Assembly: GCF_007846095.1 (NCBI RefSeq)
Contig: NZ_VOEI01000001.1
Location: 1,116,001 to 1,180,000 of the forward strand
DNA: 64,000 nt
Origin: Mucilaginibacter achroorhodeus
GTDB lineage: Bacteria; Bacteroidota; Bacteroidia; Sphingobacteriales; Sphingobacteriaceae
Reading direction: 5' to 3'
Shown: piece by piece, positions 35,206 through 43,559 of the stretch
Layout: the number at the start of each line of letters is the position of its first letter
How positions within the stretch are numbered: the stretch's first letter is position 1
The notes under the pieces: generated by a model
Seen by the model: only the letters and a program-made list of their open reading frames with translations
Database searches by the model: none
Told to the model about the DNA's origin: nothing
Program-made: the position numbers and the translations under genes

Positions 35206-36018
35206 CTAAGCATTTAAAATAAAGTGCACATAGGTGTAAACAATTGGCGCGGCGAATAATAAGCCATCAAACCTATCCAAAACACCACCGTGGCCCGGCA
35301 GCAAACCGCCGGAATCCTTTACATTGATGCTGCGTTTAAACATTGATTCTATCAGGTCGCCGGTTGTGCCGATAACGCCTATGATGATAGCAACGCTGAC
35401 CCACTGTTTCCAATCTAATTCCGGGTAGTACAGGCTGATAACAAACGCTGCACCCGCAGCTATAAGCACACCGCCAATAAAGCCTTCCCAGGTTTTCTTC
35501 GGCGAATGGCGTTCAAATAATTTGGTACGGCCAAAAGCACGGCCGGTTAAATAAGCACCGGTATCATTGCTCCAAAGCATAAGCAAAAATGCAAGCGGAA
35601 AATGGAAGTTATAGGTTCCTTGTATGTAAGCAAGTGCATGAAAGAATGTAAACGGCACAACTGTAAACACCAAACCAAGTATGGTAAACCCGATATTGGC
35701 GAATGGCGATACCGATATTTTGTATAGCTCCTGGCCAAAAATACCGGCCATTGTAAGCGTGAGCATAAATAACAGATGATGATAAACAGGCGCGTCATGA
35801 TAATTGATCAACCCGAACAGCCCGAATATGGCTACGGCATTGATGAACCCTGCGGAGCGGTTGACGGCGATCCCGCTTTTGATGATAAGGCCATAAAACT
35901 CATGTAAACAGAGCAGTGTAAGTAACAGGTAAAAACCCATGAAAACCTGTGGCCCAAGTAACAGCGAGCCTATCATTACAATTAAAAAAAAGAAGCCTGT
36001 TATGGCGCGTGTCTTCAT
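35206..36018 (-). CDS. cdsA: phosphatidate cytidylyltransferase
   Basis: 270 residues, about eight transmembrane helices, with the CdsA signature near the C-terminus ('IGVIGTTGDLIESMFKRSINVKDSGGLLPGHGGVLDRFDGLLFAAP'). It converts phosphatidate and CTP to CDP-diacylglycerol, feeding phosphatidylserine and phosphatidylethanolamine synthesis. The start overlaps the stop of the DUF2007 gene by four bases (ATGA), and psd follows 25 bases after its stop. The three genes form one transcript with the CPBP gene. Confidence 0.95.
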   Translation of the reverse strand: MKTRAITGFFFLIVMIGSLLLGPQVFMGFYLLLTLLCLHEFYGLIIKSGIAVNRSAGFINAVAIFGLFGLINYHDAPVYHHLLFMLTLTMAGIFGQELYKISVSPFANIGFTILGLVFTVVPFTFFHALAYIQGTYNFHFPLAFLLMLWSNDTGAYLTGRAFGRTKLFERHSPKKTWEGFIGGVLIAAGAAFVISLYYPELDWKQWVSVAIIIGVIGTTGDLIESMFKRSINVKDSGGLLPGHGGVLDRFDGLLFAAPIVYTYVHFILNA

Positions 36019-36227
36019 AAAGTTATCTGGTTCAAGATCATCATCTCGATAGCCTGGCTAAAATCATCCTGGTGCACATAAACCTCTACATAACCAAAAT
36101 TTTGATGCGAAGACGACTGCCTGTTCAGCAAAACAGCGTCAATATGGTTCCCTGTAAGCATTTGCTTCACAATTTCAGACTGATAAAAATTTGAAGATGT
36201 AAATACTTTAACCCAGTTCTTCTCCAT
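36015..36227 (-). CDS. DUF2007 domain protein
   Basis: 70 residues matching the DUF2007 (putative signal-transducing) domain: 'WVKVFTSSNFYQSEIVKQMLTGNHIDAVLLNRQ ... GYVEVYVHQDDFSQAIEMM'. The fold is ferredoxin-like (ACT-like) and small. Its start overlaps the end of the CPBP gene by 20 bases, and its stop overlaps the cdsA start by four, so all are translationally coupled. The role is unknown; membrane-lipid operon context is consistent across Bacteroidota. Confidence 0.85.
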   Translation of the reverse strand: MEKNWVKVFTSSNFYQSEIVKQMLTGNHIDAVLLNRQSSSHQNFGYVEVYVHQDDFSQAIEMMILNQITL

Positions 36228-37149
36228 TTAATTTGGCGTTTTCTCTGCCGCCGGCTACCTTTTTGTAAACAAGCAGCAAAATTATAATAATTATCAGGCT
36301 AAATACATACTGCCACCAAGTAAATACATGCTGGTCATCGGGGTTTAGTTTGATACGCTTATTTTGATATAAATAGGTGGCAACTACCGCTGTGCTATTG
36401 TTTAAAAAGTGCCCCCAAACCGCAGGCCATATGCTGCCACTGTATGCAACAAAATACCCAAATAAAGCACCCAGCAACATACGAGGTAAAAAACCATAAA
36501 ACTCCATGTGGAAAGCGCTGAAAATTGCAGCAGTTACCCAAATGGCGGTATGCTCATTTTTTGTCAACTTCACCAATATGGTTTGCATACCACCACGAAA
36601 TAAGAACTCTTCTGCAACTGCGGTAAGAAAACCTACCAAAAAAACATTTTTAACGCAATCCCAAACGGTGTGCATATTCAGGATTGCTGCGGTGACTTGC
36701 TTAGCGCTTTCTTCGCTTTGCTTCATCCAGTTTTCCACTCCTTTTAAACTTTGGGGTAGAGTAAGCTGCTGGTTAATATTGCTTAACAATTCTATCAGCG
36801 GCGAAGAGATCAACATAATGAAAAACGCAACTACGAAAAGTACAGGCGGGATACCCCAGCTTGTTTTTAAATATTCCTGTGGCTGCCGCATAACCCAGGC
36901 TGCAAACAATACCGGGGCTACGAAGATGGGAATGGTTGTAGTGACAATTTGTAAAAGATAAAGCGCAGGTATGCTGCCTGGATCGCTAAAGTTGAGCCTG
37001 GCTATATCCATAACCAACCCAAAACCGTAAAACAAACCTATTGCAAGTATGCCCAACACATTAAACACCACAAACACACCGGCAAATATCACCACAAAGT
37101 AAAGGAATTGCCTTCCCGGAGATGTTTGATTTAGAGACGTTTTCACCAT
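36208..37149 (-). CDS. CPBP family intramembrane metalloprotease
   Basis: 313 residues from the ATG at 37149 (an in-frame ATG at 37200 would add 17 residues over the divergent dusB promoter). Eight or so transmembrane helices carry the Abi/CPBP glutamate motif 'AVAEEFLFRGGMQTIL', followed by 'FSAFHMEFYGFLPRMLLGALFGY' and 'WGHFLNNS'. Relatives are Rce1-type prenyl-protein peptidases, and bacteriocin self-immunity has been suggested for some. First gene of the operon CPBP - DUF2007 - cdsA - psd. Confidence 0.9.
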   Translation of the reverse strand: MVKTSLNQTSPGRQFLYFVVIFAGVFVVFNVLGILAIGLFYGFGLVMDIARLNFSDPGSIPALYLLQIVTTTIPIFVAPVLFAAWVMRQPQEYLKTSWGIPPVLFVVAFFIMLISSPLIELLSNINQQLTLPQSLKGVENWMKQSEESAKQVTAAILNMHTVWDCVKNVFLVGFLTAVAEEFLFRGGMQTILVKLTKNEHTAIWVTAAIFSAFHMEFYGFLPRMLLGALFGYFVAYSGSIWPAVWGHFLNNSTAVVATYLYQNKRIKLNPDDQHVFTWWQYVFSLIIIIILLLVYKKVAGGRENAKLNGEELG

Positions 37150-37164
37150 GTAACTCAAATTGCG

Positions 37165-37172
37165 TAAATTTG
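37165..37172 (+). promoter_or_regulatory. -7 box for dusB
   Basis: TAAATTTG matches TAnnTTTG exactly, 17 bases before the dusB ATG, with TTTC in the -33 position after 20 bases. The box overlaps the N-terminus side of the divergent CPBP gene. Confidence 0.45.
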
Positions 37173-37188
37173 CATGGTAAATATAATC

Positions 37189-38181
37189 ATGTCTGTACAA
37201 ATAGGGAACATAGATTTAGGTGAATTTCCGTTGCTGCTGGCACCAATGGAAGATGTGAGCGATCCGCCTTTCCGTTACGTGTGTAAGCAAAACGGGGCCG
37301 ATATGATGTATACGGAGTTTATATCATCAGAGGGTTTGATACGCGATGCTGCCAAAAGCCGCCAAAAGCTGGATATTTTTGAATACGAACGCCCTATTGG
37401 CATTCAGATCTTCGGGAGTGATATCGAGCACATGCGCGAGGCTACCGAAATAGCCTCACAAGCCGGGCCCGATCTGATGGACATCAACTACGGCTGCCCG
37501 GTTAAACAGGTTGCCTGCCGTGGTGCCGGCGCCAGCCTTTTGCAGGATATTGATAAAATGGTGGCCATGACAAAAGCGGTTGTTGAAGCAACTCACTTGC
37601 CGGTTACTGTAAAAACACGCTTAGGTTGGGACGATAATACCAAAAATGTTTATGAAGTAGCAGAACGCCTGCAGGATGTTGGTATTAAAGCACTTACCAT
37701 ACATGGCCGCACGCGTGCGCAGATGTACAAAGGCGTTGCAGACTGGTCGCTCATCCGGGATATCAAGAAAAATCCGAGGATCAAAATTCCCATATTTGGC
37801 AATGGCGACATCGACTCGCCTGAGAAAGCTGCCGATTGGCGATTAGAATACGGTGTTGATGGCATGATGATAGGCCGCGCCGCTATTGGTTATCCCTGGA
37901 TCTTCCGCGAGGTGAAACATTTTTTTGCTACCGCTGAGCACCTGGATAAACCAACGGTTGCCGAGCGTATCGATGTGTGCAAAACACACCTGATAAAATC
38001 AATGGAGTGGAAAGGGCCTAAAACAGGTATTTTTGAGATGCGCCGCCATTACAGCAACTATTTTAAAGGATTGCCTGATTTTAAAGAGTATAGAATGAAA
38101 CTTGTTGTTGCATCATCCGTTGAAGAGATAATGGACGTTTTGGAACAGGTTGACAAAAAATACAGTTTGGAGATGGCTTAA
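37189..38181 (+). CDS. dusB: tRNA-dihydrouridine synthase (DusB-like)
   Basis: 330 residues from the ATG at 37189. The FMN-dependent TIM-barrel motifs are present in order: 'LAPMEDVSDPPFR' near the N-terminus, 'DINYGCPVKQVACRGAGASLL' with the catalytic Cys around residue 103, 'VTVKTRLGWDD' and 'IHGRTRAQMYKG', then 'IFGNGDIDSPEKA' and 'GVDGMMIGRAAIGYPWIF'. It reduces uridine to dihydrouridine in the tRNA D-loop. apaG follows 42 bases after the stop. Confidence 0.94.
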   Translation: MSVQIGNIDLGEFPLLLAPMEDVSDPPFRYVCKQNGADMMYTEFISSEGLIRDAAKSRQKLDIFEYERPIGIQIFGSDIEHMREATEIASQAGPDLMDINYGCPVKQVACRGAGASLLQDIDKMVAMTKAVVEATHLPVTVKTRLGWDDNTKNVYEVAERLQDVGIKALTIHGRTRAQMYKGVADWSLIRDIKKNPRIKIPIFGNGDIDSPEKAADWRLEYGVDGMMIGRAAIGYPWIFREVKHFFATAEHLDKPTVAERIDVCKTHLIKSMEWKGPKTGIFEMRRHYSNYFKGLPDFKEYRMKLVVASSVEEIMDVLEQVDKKYSLEMA

Positions 38182-38223
38182 TATTTGTTCCAAACAAATA
38201 TATTTGACTTAAAGGTATTTAAC

Positions 38224-38610
38224 ATGGCTACAACTATTACTGATGGTGTGCGGGTTTCGGTTGAAACAGTTTACCAACCCGAGTATTCAAACCCGGCAAA
38301 CGATCATTTTATGTTTGCTTACAGGGTAAGTATTGAGAATATGGGCCAGTATGCTGTACGCCTGATGAGCCGTCATTGGTATATATTTGATTCTAACGGA
38401 GCAAAACGAGAAGTTGAGGGTGAAGGAGTTGTTGGTATGCAGCCCGTTATTGAGCCCGGCAACAGCCACGAATATGTGAGCGGCTGCAACCTTAAAACCG
38501 ACATGGGGAGCATGAAAGGCGAATACCTGATGGAGCGACTGTTAGATAATTCTACATTTAACGTACAGATCCCGGAGTTTTACCTGATAGCGCCTTACCG
38601 CTTAAACTAA
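38224..38610 (+). CDS. apaG: ApaG protein
   Basis: 128 residues from the ATG at 38224. The ApaG fibronectin-like fold is recognised by 'VRVSVETVYQPEYSNPANDHFMFAYRVSIENMG', 'RLMSRHWYIFDSNGAKREVEGEGVVGMQPVIEPG' and the C-terminal 'FNVQIPEFYLIAPYRLN'. The biochemical role is unsettled; links to Co/Mg ion efflux and stress have been reported. It probably belongs to the dusB transcript and ends at a terminator hairpin. Confidence 0.95.
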   Translation: MATTITDGVRVSVETVYQPEYSNPANDHFMFAYRVSIENMGQYAVRLMSRHWYIFDSNGAKREVEGEGVVGMQPVIEPGNSHEYVSGCNLKTDMGSMKGEYLMERLLDNSTFNVQIPEFYLIAPYRLN

Positions 38611-38630
38611 AATTCTTTTTAAGATATTTA

Positions 38631-38661
38631 AGCCCCGATAGCAAAACTATCGGGGCTTTTT
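38631..38661 (+). terminator. rho-independent terminator after apaG
   Basis: AGCCCCGATAG / CTATCGGGGCT with CAAAA loop and TTTTTG tail on the plus strand. Confidence 0.88.
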
Positions 38662-38683
38662 GTTTGCTGGGACATCTAAAACA

Positions 38684-38803
38684 ATGTCATTTCGAGCGAG
38701 CAGAAGAACTGGCCTTGCACGGTGGCGCGACGAGAAATCTTCTGCACCGTAAAGTACCTGGCGTAGAAGATTTCTCCTCGCTATCGCTCGTTCGAAATGA
38801 CAT
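38684..38803. repeat. nested palindromic dispersed repeat
   Basis: Outer arms ATGTCATTTCGAGCGAG (38684-38700) and CTCGTTCGAAATGACAT (38787-38803) pair with one mismatch. Inside them AGAAATCTTCT (38733-38743) pairs perfectly with AGAAGATTTCT (38765-38775). The nested form and its GC-rich spacer are those of a short mobile-like repeat, a type seen many times in related genomes. No coding content is seen. Confidence 0.65.
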
Positions 38804-39212
38804 GGGTGGTTTTAAATGTATAAATTAACGCGGTTAGATTCTTCGCTACGCTCAGAATGACAAATTTCATTTCTTCTTCTTCTCCTGTCAGCAAAAAGAT
38901 TCGGGCGAAAGCAGGCAGAACAATGGTGGGCTGTGCGGTTATAAGGGCATTGCGGAATCTATTACAGAGGCGGGGCCCGGCGCGCAATGGCATAAGAGAT
39001 TTCCAGCCCGTGGTTCTGACGGCTTGCAGGGCAATGGCTTCGTGCGCAAAGAAGCCTATTTGCTGACTTGATTTTTGGTTACTTTGTATAAAGACAAAGT
39101 AACAGCCTCCGCGGCAATTGAGCGGACTAACATTAATTCTAAGTAGGAAGGTGTGTATCTCAATAAGATTGCTTCGTTCCTGTCAATGGAGCATTTTGCT
39201 GGAGAGACGTAC
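38804..39212. other. intergenic region before rplS, no gene seen
   Basis: About 400 bases with only short frames. Part (about 38880-39060) is GC-rich and protein-like in composition in no single frame. A hairpin TTACTTTG / CAAAGTAA lies at 39079-39102. This looks like accumulated repeat debris rather than a gene. Confidence 0.5.
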
Positions 39213-39248
39213 ACAACAAAAAAACCCGCGTTAAAAACGCAGGTTTTA
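39213..39248 (-). terminator. rho-independent terminator of rplS
   Basis: AAAACCTGCGTT / AACGCGGGTTTT with a TTT loop and poly-T on the minus strand, about 40 bases past the rplS stop. Confidence 0.85.
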
Positions 39249-39286
39249 AATATGCTTTGGTACAATCGCTATAAAAGCGACGGCAA

Positions 39287-39634
39287 TTACACTCTTTTTG
39301 ACTTGATACGAGCAGCTTTACCGGTAAGGGCACGTAAGTAGTACAATTTAGCACGACGTACTTTACCAACACTGTTCACTTCAATTTTATCAATGTTTGG
39401 TGAGTTGTAAGGGAAGATACGCTCAACACCAATACCATTTGATACTTTGCGCACGGTAAAGGTTTCGCTGTTACCAACGCTGTTACGTTGTAAAACAACA
39501 CCTTGGTAAACCTGGATACGCTCTTTGTTACCTTCTCTAATTTTATAATGTACGCTAACAGTGTCACCGGCTTTAAAAGCGGGGAAGGTATTTTTAACTA
39601 CTGATTGCTCTTCTACAAATTTTACTAAATCCAT
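39287..39634 (-). CDS. rplS: 50S ribosomal protein L19
   Basis: 115 residues, full length. The L19 signature is clear: '[33 protein letters not shown]', '[52 protein letters not shown]'. It lies at the 30S-50S interface in the large subunit. It is the last gene of the rpsP-rimM-trmD-rplS set and follows trmD by 191 bases, which is wider than is typical, with a small palindrome between. Confidence 0.97.
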   Translation of the reverse strand: MDLVKFVEEQSVVKNTFPAFKAGDTVSVHYKIREGNKERIQVYQGVVLQRNSVGNSETFTVRKVSNGIGVERIFPYNSPNIDKIEVNSVGKVRRAKLYYLRALTGKAARIKSKRV

Positions 39635-39794
39635 GATTTTTAGCTCTTAAAACCGACTTTTAGCCCGTAAAAATCGGAGTGCAATAATACGGAATTTATT
39701 TTAATTAGAAAACACTTCTTAAAAAATTTCCACAAAATATTTGTTGTTAACAATTTGACAGCTACCCATATGAGTAGAATGCTCTTACGAATGG

Positions 39795-39815
39795 CTTCTA
39801 CACCACCTTCAGGTG
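39795..39815. repeat. short palindrome between trmD and rplS
   Basis: CCACC TTCA GGTGG, followed by CAGTGGGG, resembles the arms of the element at 25777-25896. It lies just past the trmD stop. Confidence 0.4.
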
Positions 39816-39825
39816 GCAGTGGGGC

Positions 39826-40500
39826 TTATTCCAACAGGTCTGGCCGGCGCTGTTTGGTGCGCTCCAAAGCTTGTTCAAAACGCCATTTTTCAATCTCAGC
39901 AGCGTTTCCGCTTAACAGAACGTCGGGTACTTTATGTCCGTTCCAATCTGCAGGTCGGGTATAAATGGGGGCGTCAAGCATATCATCCTGGAAGGAATCT
40001 GATAGCGCCGATGTCTCGTCAGACAATACACCCGGTATCAATCGCACCACTGCATCTACCAGAATGGCTGCGGGTAGTTCCCCGCCCGATAGGACGTAAT
40101 CGCCGATAGAGATCTCGCGGGTAACATACATGTCGCGGATCCGCTGATCTATACCTTTATAGTGCCCACAAAGCACAATGATATTTTTTTTGATAGATAG
40201 TTGGTTGGCAATACCCTGATTAAGCGTTTCGCCATCGGGGCTCATGAATATTACCTCATCATACTCGCGTTCGCTTTTCAGCTTCTCAATGCACGATGCA
40301 AAGGGTTGTATGGCCATCACCATACCGCTGCCGCCACCATAAGGATAATCGTCAACGTTTTTGTGCTTGTTGTTAGCGTAATCGCGCAGATTATGCACCA
40401 CTATTTCACTAATGCCCTTTTTTTGGGCCCGTTGTAAAATAGAATGAGCAAAAGGGCTCTCCAGCAAACCCGGCAGTACCGAAATAATATCAAAACGCAT
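39826..40500 (-). CDS. trmD: tRNA (guanine-N1-)-methyltransferase
   Basis: 224 residues of the trefoil-knot SPOUT family. Visible landmarks are '[22 protein letters not shown]', '[16 protein letters not shown]', '[15 protein letters not shown]' and the knot block '[36 protein letters not shown]'. It methylates G37 of tRNAs using SAM. In most bacteria it directly follows rimM. Here a 3-kb plus-strand insertion separates the two. Confidence 0.97.
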   Translation of the reverse strand: MRFDIISVLPGLLESPFAHSILQRAQKKGISEIVVHNLRDYANNKHKNVDDYPYGGGSGMVMAIQPFASCIEKLKSEREYDEVIFMSPDGETLNQGIANQLSIKKNIIVLCGHYKGIDQRIRDMYVTREISIGDYVLSGGELPAAILVDAVVRLIPGVLSDETSALSDSFQDDMLDAPIYTRPADWNGHKVPDVLLSGNAAEIEKWRFEQALERTKQRRPDLLE

Positions 40501-40613
40501 GGGGCAAATTTAGTGATTAGTGATTGGAGAATAGAGATTAGTTTTTCCAAAGTTTAAGCAGCTTTTGATATTTTATTGTATACTTACAACTGCTCAACCA
40601 AACCTTATCATAA

Positions 40614-41897
40614 ATGAAAATTTTTTCAGTGATCTTCCCAGGATTATGTTCATTACCCAGTAACGAACAATCAGTATTTAATTCAACCAAACAAGCAAAG
40701 CGCACTCGCTCAACTAACAAAATTCTATTCCTGTTAATTGGATTAGCATTAGTAGTAAGTTCTTGCAAAAAAATTGAACAGTTTCCTTCTACGAAATCCG
40801 TTAAAGGCCTGTCTCCGGCTATAAAAAGCCCTATAGAGACAATTCCTTACAAAGATTTCCTTCAAGCTGTAGATATTAACAAAACGGGAGAATTAAGGAA
40901 AGCGTTATCCATTACACCGAATAATAACGTAAAGTCTGTAAATACAGAAAATGAAACTTTTGCATTTGATCTCGACGTAAGCAATGTAAAAAAACTTGTT
41001 ATTGGCGACACCATTAGTTACGTATTAAGCTTAAAACCCAGAACGCCCGGCGCTGTTCATTTTGAAAATATAACCATCCAAACCTCTAATGGAAAAGTAG
41101 CCGCGTTTTTAACCACGTACCTGCCAACTAAAAAATGGATAGACGACTGGCGAACGGTTAAACACCTTGCATTTGATGGCGAAGTATTTGTTAACAGGAT
41201 AGAATTAAGTGATAACCCTGTCAAAGTAGAAGACGTTAAAATCCAGTCAATCACATCAACCGCCAAAAAAGAAAATGTTATTACTATAAGGAATGTGAAA
41301 ATCCGCCTGGCTCCGGGCGAATGTGAAACATACGATGTTTATGAGTGGATACCCGTACAGTGTTCTACAGGAGACTGGCCCGGCTTCTGCGAATGGGAAA
41401 CCAAGCCCTTTTTAATGGGTGAGAATGACAGCCCTCCGGGGTACCGGGTATCCAGAACAACTGTTGTAAACTGCGCTATGCCGGGCAACCCGGGGCCAAT
41501 AGGCAGTGGGGGCGGTGGAGGTGGCACAACTCCTAACCCGCCAACGGGCTATGACCCTTGTGACCCTGGCGCTCCCCCACAAATCTCGGGCACAAATCCC
41601 GGCTTACAAGTAATGGGGTTACCTTCCAATTGTAACCCAACAACACCTAAACCACCTGCTTATCCTTTTAAGGTACAATCACTTATTGATTTTTACAACT
41701 TACAAGGCTCCGCCCTATCTTGGGTAGTTAGCAATCAGCAAACCGCTATTGCCATTTACGAAGAATTACAAGCTGATGAATTTTCTCTCGAAGGAAAAGC
41801 AGCCGCATTAATGACTATAAACGCAGCAGCAGCAGGCGTTCTATCTACAAGCAATTATAATTTATGCCTACACAGTTGTGAGCCCGGCATTGCCTAA
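40614..41897 (+). CDS. N-terminal part of a lipoprotein-anchored polymorphic toxin (frameshifted)
   Basis: 427 residues. After a long basic N-region comes a hydrophobic segment and lipobox 'VVSSC' (Cys51), so the start may lie further in or the n-region is unusually long. There follows a beta-rich domain ('FAFDLDVSNVKKLVIGDTISYVLSLKP'), a Cys-rich block ('LAPGECETYDVYEWIPVQC') and a Gly/Pro linker ('PIGSGGGGGGTTPNPP'). The end ('LSWVVSNQQTAIAIYEELQ') matches the pre-toxin region of Bacteroidota polymorphic toxins. The frame stops at 41895-41897 in the middle of what is normally a continuous chain, and the +1 frame carries the missing nuclease part. Probable pseudogene or product of a sequencing error. 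Confidence 0.7.
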   Translation: MKIFSVIFPGLCSLPSNEQSVFNSTKQAKRTRSTNKILFLLIGLALVVSSCKKIEQFPSTKSVKGLSPAIKSPIETIPYKDFLQAVDINKTGELRKALSITPNNNVKSVNTENETFAFDLDVSNVKKLVIGDTISYVLSLKPRTPGAVHFENITIQTSNGKVAAFLTTYLPTKKWIDDWRTVKHLAFDGEVFVNRIELSDNPVKVEDVKIQSITSTAKKENVITIRNVKIRLAPGECETYDVYEWIPVQCSTGDWPGFCEWETKPFLMGENDSPPGYRVSRTTVVNCAMPGNPGPIGSGGGGGGTTPNPPTGYDPCDPGAPPQISGTNPGLQVMGLPSNCNPTTPKPPAYPFKVQSLIDFYNLQGSALSWVVSNQQTAIAIYEELQADEFSLEGKAAALMTINAAAAGVLSTSNYNLCLHSCEPGIA

Positions 41898-42612
41898 CAG
41901 TCAGTTTCTGGCTGCCCAGGTATTTGCAACTTACATGTCTATACAGTGTGCGATTATTAAAACGGAGCATCCTGAATATCCTAACTGGAAGGTTTATTGG
42001 GAGGCGTCAAAAGAGATGGTTCACCTGTTGTTGGACGGTGTGGGCCTGGTGCCTGTAGTAGGCGAAATAGCTGATCTTACAAATGGAGTGCTTTATACTA
42101 TTGAGGGCGACGGCGTTAACGCCACGCTTAGTTATGCGTCGGCAATACCGGTAGCGGGCTGGTTTGCTGCGGGGGCAAAATTCGCTAAAAAAACTATTGT
42201 ACTTGCCAATGGGTCAAAAACCACGCTTAAGTGGGCCGTTAAAGTTGGCCACTATATAAGCTTTGGCAATCGCAGTCAGTTGAGGAAAGTACTGAATTTG
42301 GCAGCAGGCGATCCTCGGGTTGCACATCATATTATTCCTTGGGCAAAACAAACCGAACAAGTGATACAGAAAGCGGCTAAATCAAAAAAAGCATTTCATA
42401 TGAACAGCGCCCTAAATGGTATACCTTTGAATACTTTGGTGCACAATGGTAGTCATGCTGCTTATGATAAGAGAGTTATGGATGCACTTATAGACATAGA
42501 CGAAAATCTGTCAACAGAAGCAACAGCGGATGCATTAGAGGCGGTTATTGTAAGAATAAAATCGGCCATTATTGCCAACCCAACAACGCATATTAACAAT
42601 TTAATCTTTTAA
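41878..42612 (+). CDS. AHH-family nuclease toxin domain (C-terminal part of the toxin)
   Basis: 244 residues read from a GTG at 41878, overlapping the previous frame by 20 bases. Residues 50-105 ('GVGLVPVVGEIADLTNGVLYTIEGDGVNATLSYASAIPVAGW') form the pre-toxin segment common in polymorphic toxins. The C-terminal AHH nuclease (HNH/Endo-VII fold) has 'AHH' (149-151), 'NGIPL' (180-184) and 'HNGSH' (189-193), the full signature of PF14412. The frame is open from 41821 with no ATG, so it is unlikely to start a normal gene. It is best read as the displaced end of the lipoprotein toxin, separated by a +1 (or -2) shift. Confidence 0.8.
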   Translation: MSPALPNSQFLAAQVFATYMSIQCAIIKTEHPEYPNWKVYWEASKEMVHLLLDGVGLVPVVGEIADLTNGVLYTIEGDGVNATLSYASAIPVAGWFAAGAKFAKKTIVLANGSKTTLKWAVKVGHYISFGNRSQLRKVLNLAAGDPRVAHHIIPWAKQTEQVIQKAAKSKKAFHMNSALNGIPLNTLVHNGSHAAYDKRVMDALIDIDENLSTEATADALEAVIVRIKSAIIANPTTHINNLIF

Positions 42613-42616
42613 GTTA

Positions 42617-43345
42617 ATGATATTTTATAACCTTAGAGAAAGCCTCAGCAGGAAAGTTGCCGGTAAACCCGTACAAGTAGAATTTGCTGAGTATCCATGC
42701 GATGTTTGGGAAGATCCAAAATTTATTGATCACGCGAATGTGAGCTTTAAAAAAGTCCACTTTGAGCCGATAACTGCCAAGGCCATTTTAGTAAAAAAGG
42801 CTAAACTTACAGATTACATCCAACCTGGTATAATCGGATACCGAAAGAAGCCATTAGTAAGCGGTAAGTTAAAATCTATTCTGGAGATTACAGGTAATCA
42901 AGGGCTGCAGTTCCATCGCTCTCCGGTGATTTATCAAGGCAACGAAATAGAAGACTATTGGGTATTAAATCCTTTTTTGCTTGATATGGATACCATAGAT
43001 TTTTCAAAAGCCAGGGTTTATGTCATGGAAAGAACCGTTACTAAAGTTGAACAGTTGCCAATAGTTAATTTTAAAGATTACGAAAGGGAAAAAAAAGCAG
43101 TAGATGACAGGGGCTACCCCTATTCCATTTACATTGAAAATGTGCATATCCTTGATGGAACAACCAGCGACTTTTTGATATTAGAGAAAGTTCAAGGTGG
43201 GGTTATGTACCTGGCATCTGAAAGGCTAAAGCAACATTTGGAGGCGGAGGGAATTACCGGGATAGAGTTTCAGCCCTGTAACTTAAGCTTAAACGAGTGG
43301 TTGGCGCAAGGTGGACCAAGGGAAAAGTTATATGGTAAGATATAA
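42617..43345 (+). CDS. Imm11-like (DUF1629) immunity protein
   Basis: 242 residues, starting four bases after the toxin stop. The sequence is soluble with no signal peptide. The C-terminal 'FLILEKVQGGVMYLASERLKQHLEAEGITGIEFQPCNL' matches the Imm11/DUF1629 end pattern. The position directly after an AHH toxin is the standard immunity position. It would neutralise the toxin in the cytoplasm. Assignment to the family rests on pattern recognition, not a search. Its own fragment copy at 43392-43541 suggests the locus has duplicated. Confidence 0.65.
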   Translation: MIFYNLRESLSRKVAGKPVQVEFAEYPCDVWEDPKFIDHANVSFKKVHFEPITAKAILVKKAKLTDYIQPGIIGYRKKPLVSGKLKSILEITGNQGLQFHRSPVIYQGNEIEDYWVLNPFLLDMDTIDFSKARVYVMERTVTKVEQLPIVNFKDYEREKKAVDDRGYPYSIYIENVHILDGTTSDFLILEKVQGGVMYLASERLKQHLEAEGITGIEFQPCNLSLNEWLAQGGPREKLYGKI

Positions 43346-43391
43346 CAACTTATTGCTGTTATCTATAACACATATGAATGATCTTTAAGCA

Positions 43392-43541
43392 GTGAGTTTA
43401 AGAAAGTTGATTTTGAACCGATAACAGCCAATGCTATTTTAGTAAAAAAGACTTAATTTACAAATTGTATACAACCTGCAATAGTCGGATATCGAAAGAA
43501 TCCATTAGTAAGCGGTAAGTTAAAATCTATTCTGGAGATTA
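43392..43541 (+). pseudogene. degenerate fragment of the immunity gene
   Basis: 150 bases align with 42740-42890 of the immunity gene. Toward the end 40 of 41 bases agree (from CCATTAGTAAGCGGTAAG onward), with several changes earlier, one single-base gap and an in-frame TAA. It begins and ends abruptly within the gene. This is a truncated second copy and cannot make the protein. Confidence 0.85.
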
Positions 43542-43559
43542 TACTTGGCAAAAATTTTT

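Noticed and set aside
38880..39100. Possible small genes in the GC-rich gap before rplS
   Set aside because: The frames are 60-70 codons, overlap each other on both strands and match no known domain. They look like repeat-derived sequence.
41821..41897. Programmed -1 ribosomal frameshift in the toxin
   Set aside because: The shift needed is +1 or -2, and there is no X-XXY-YYZ slippery site or stem-loop in the overlap. A mutation or error is more likely.
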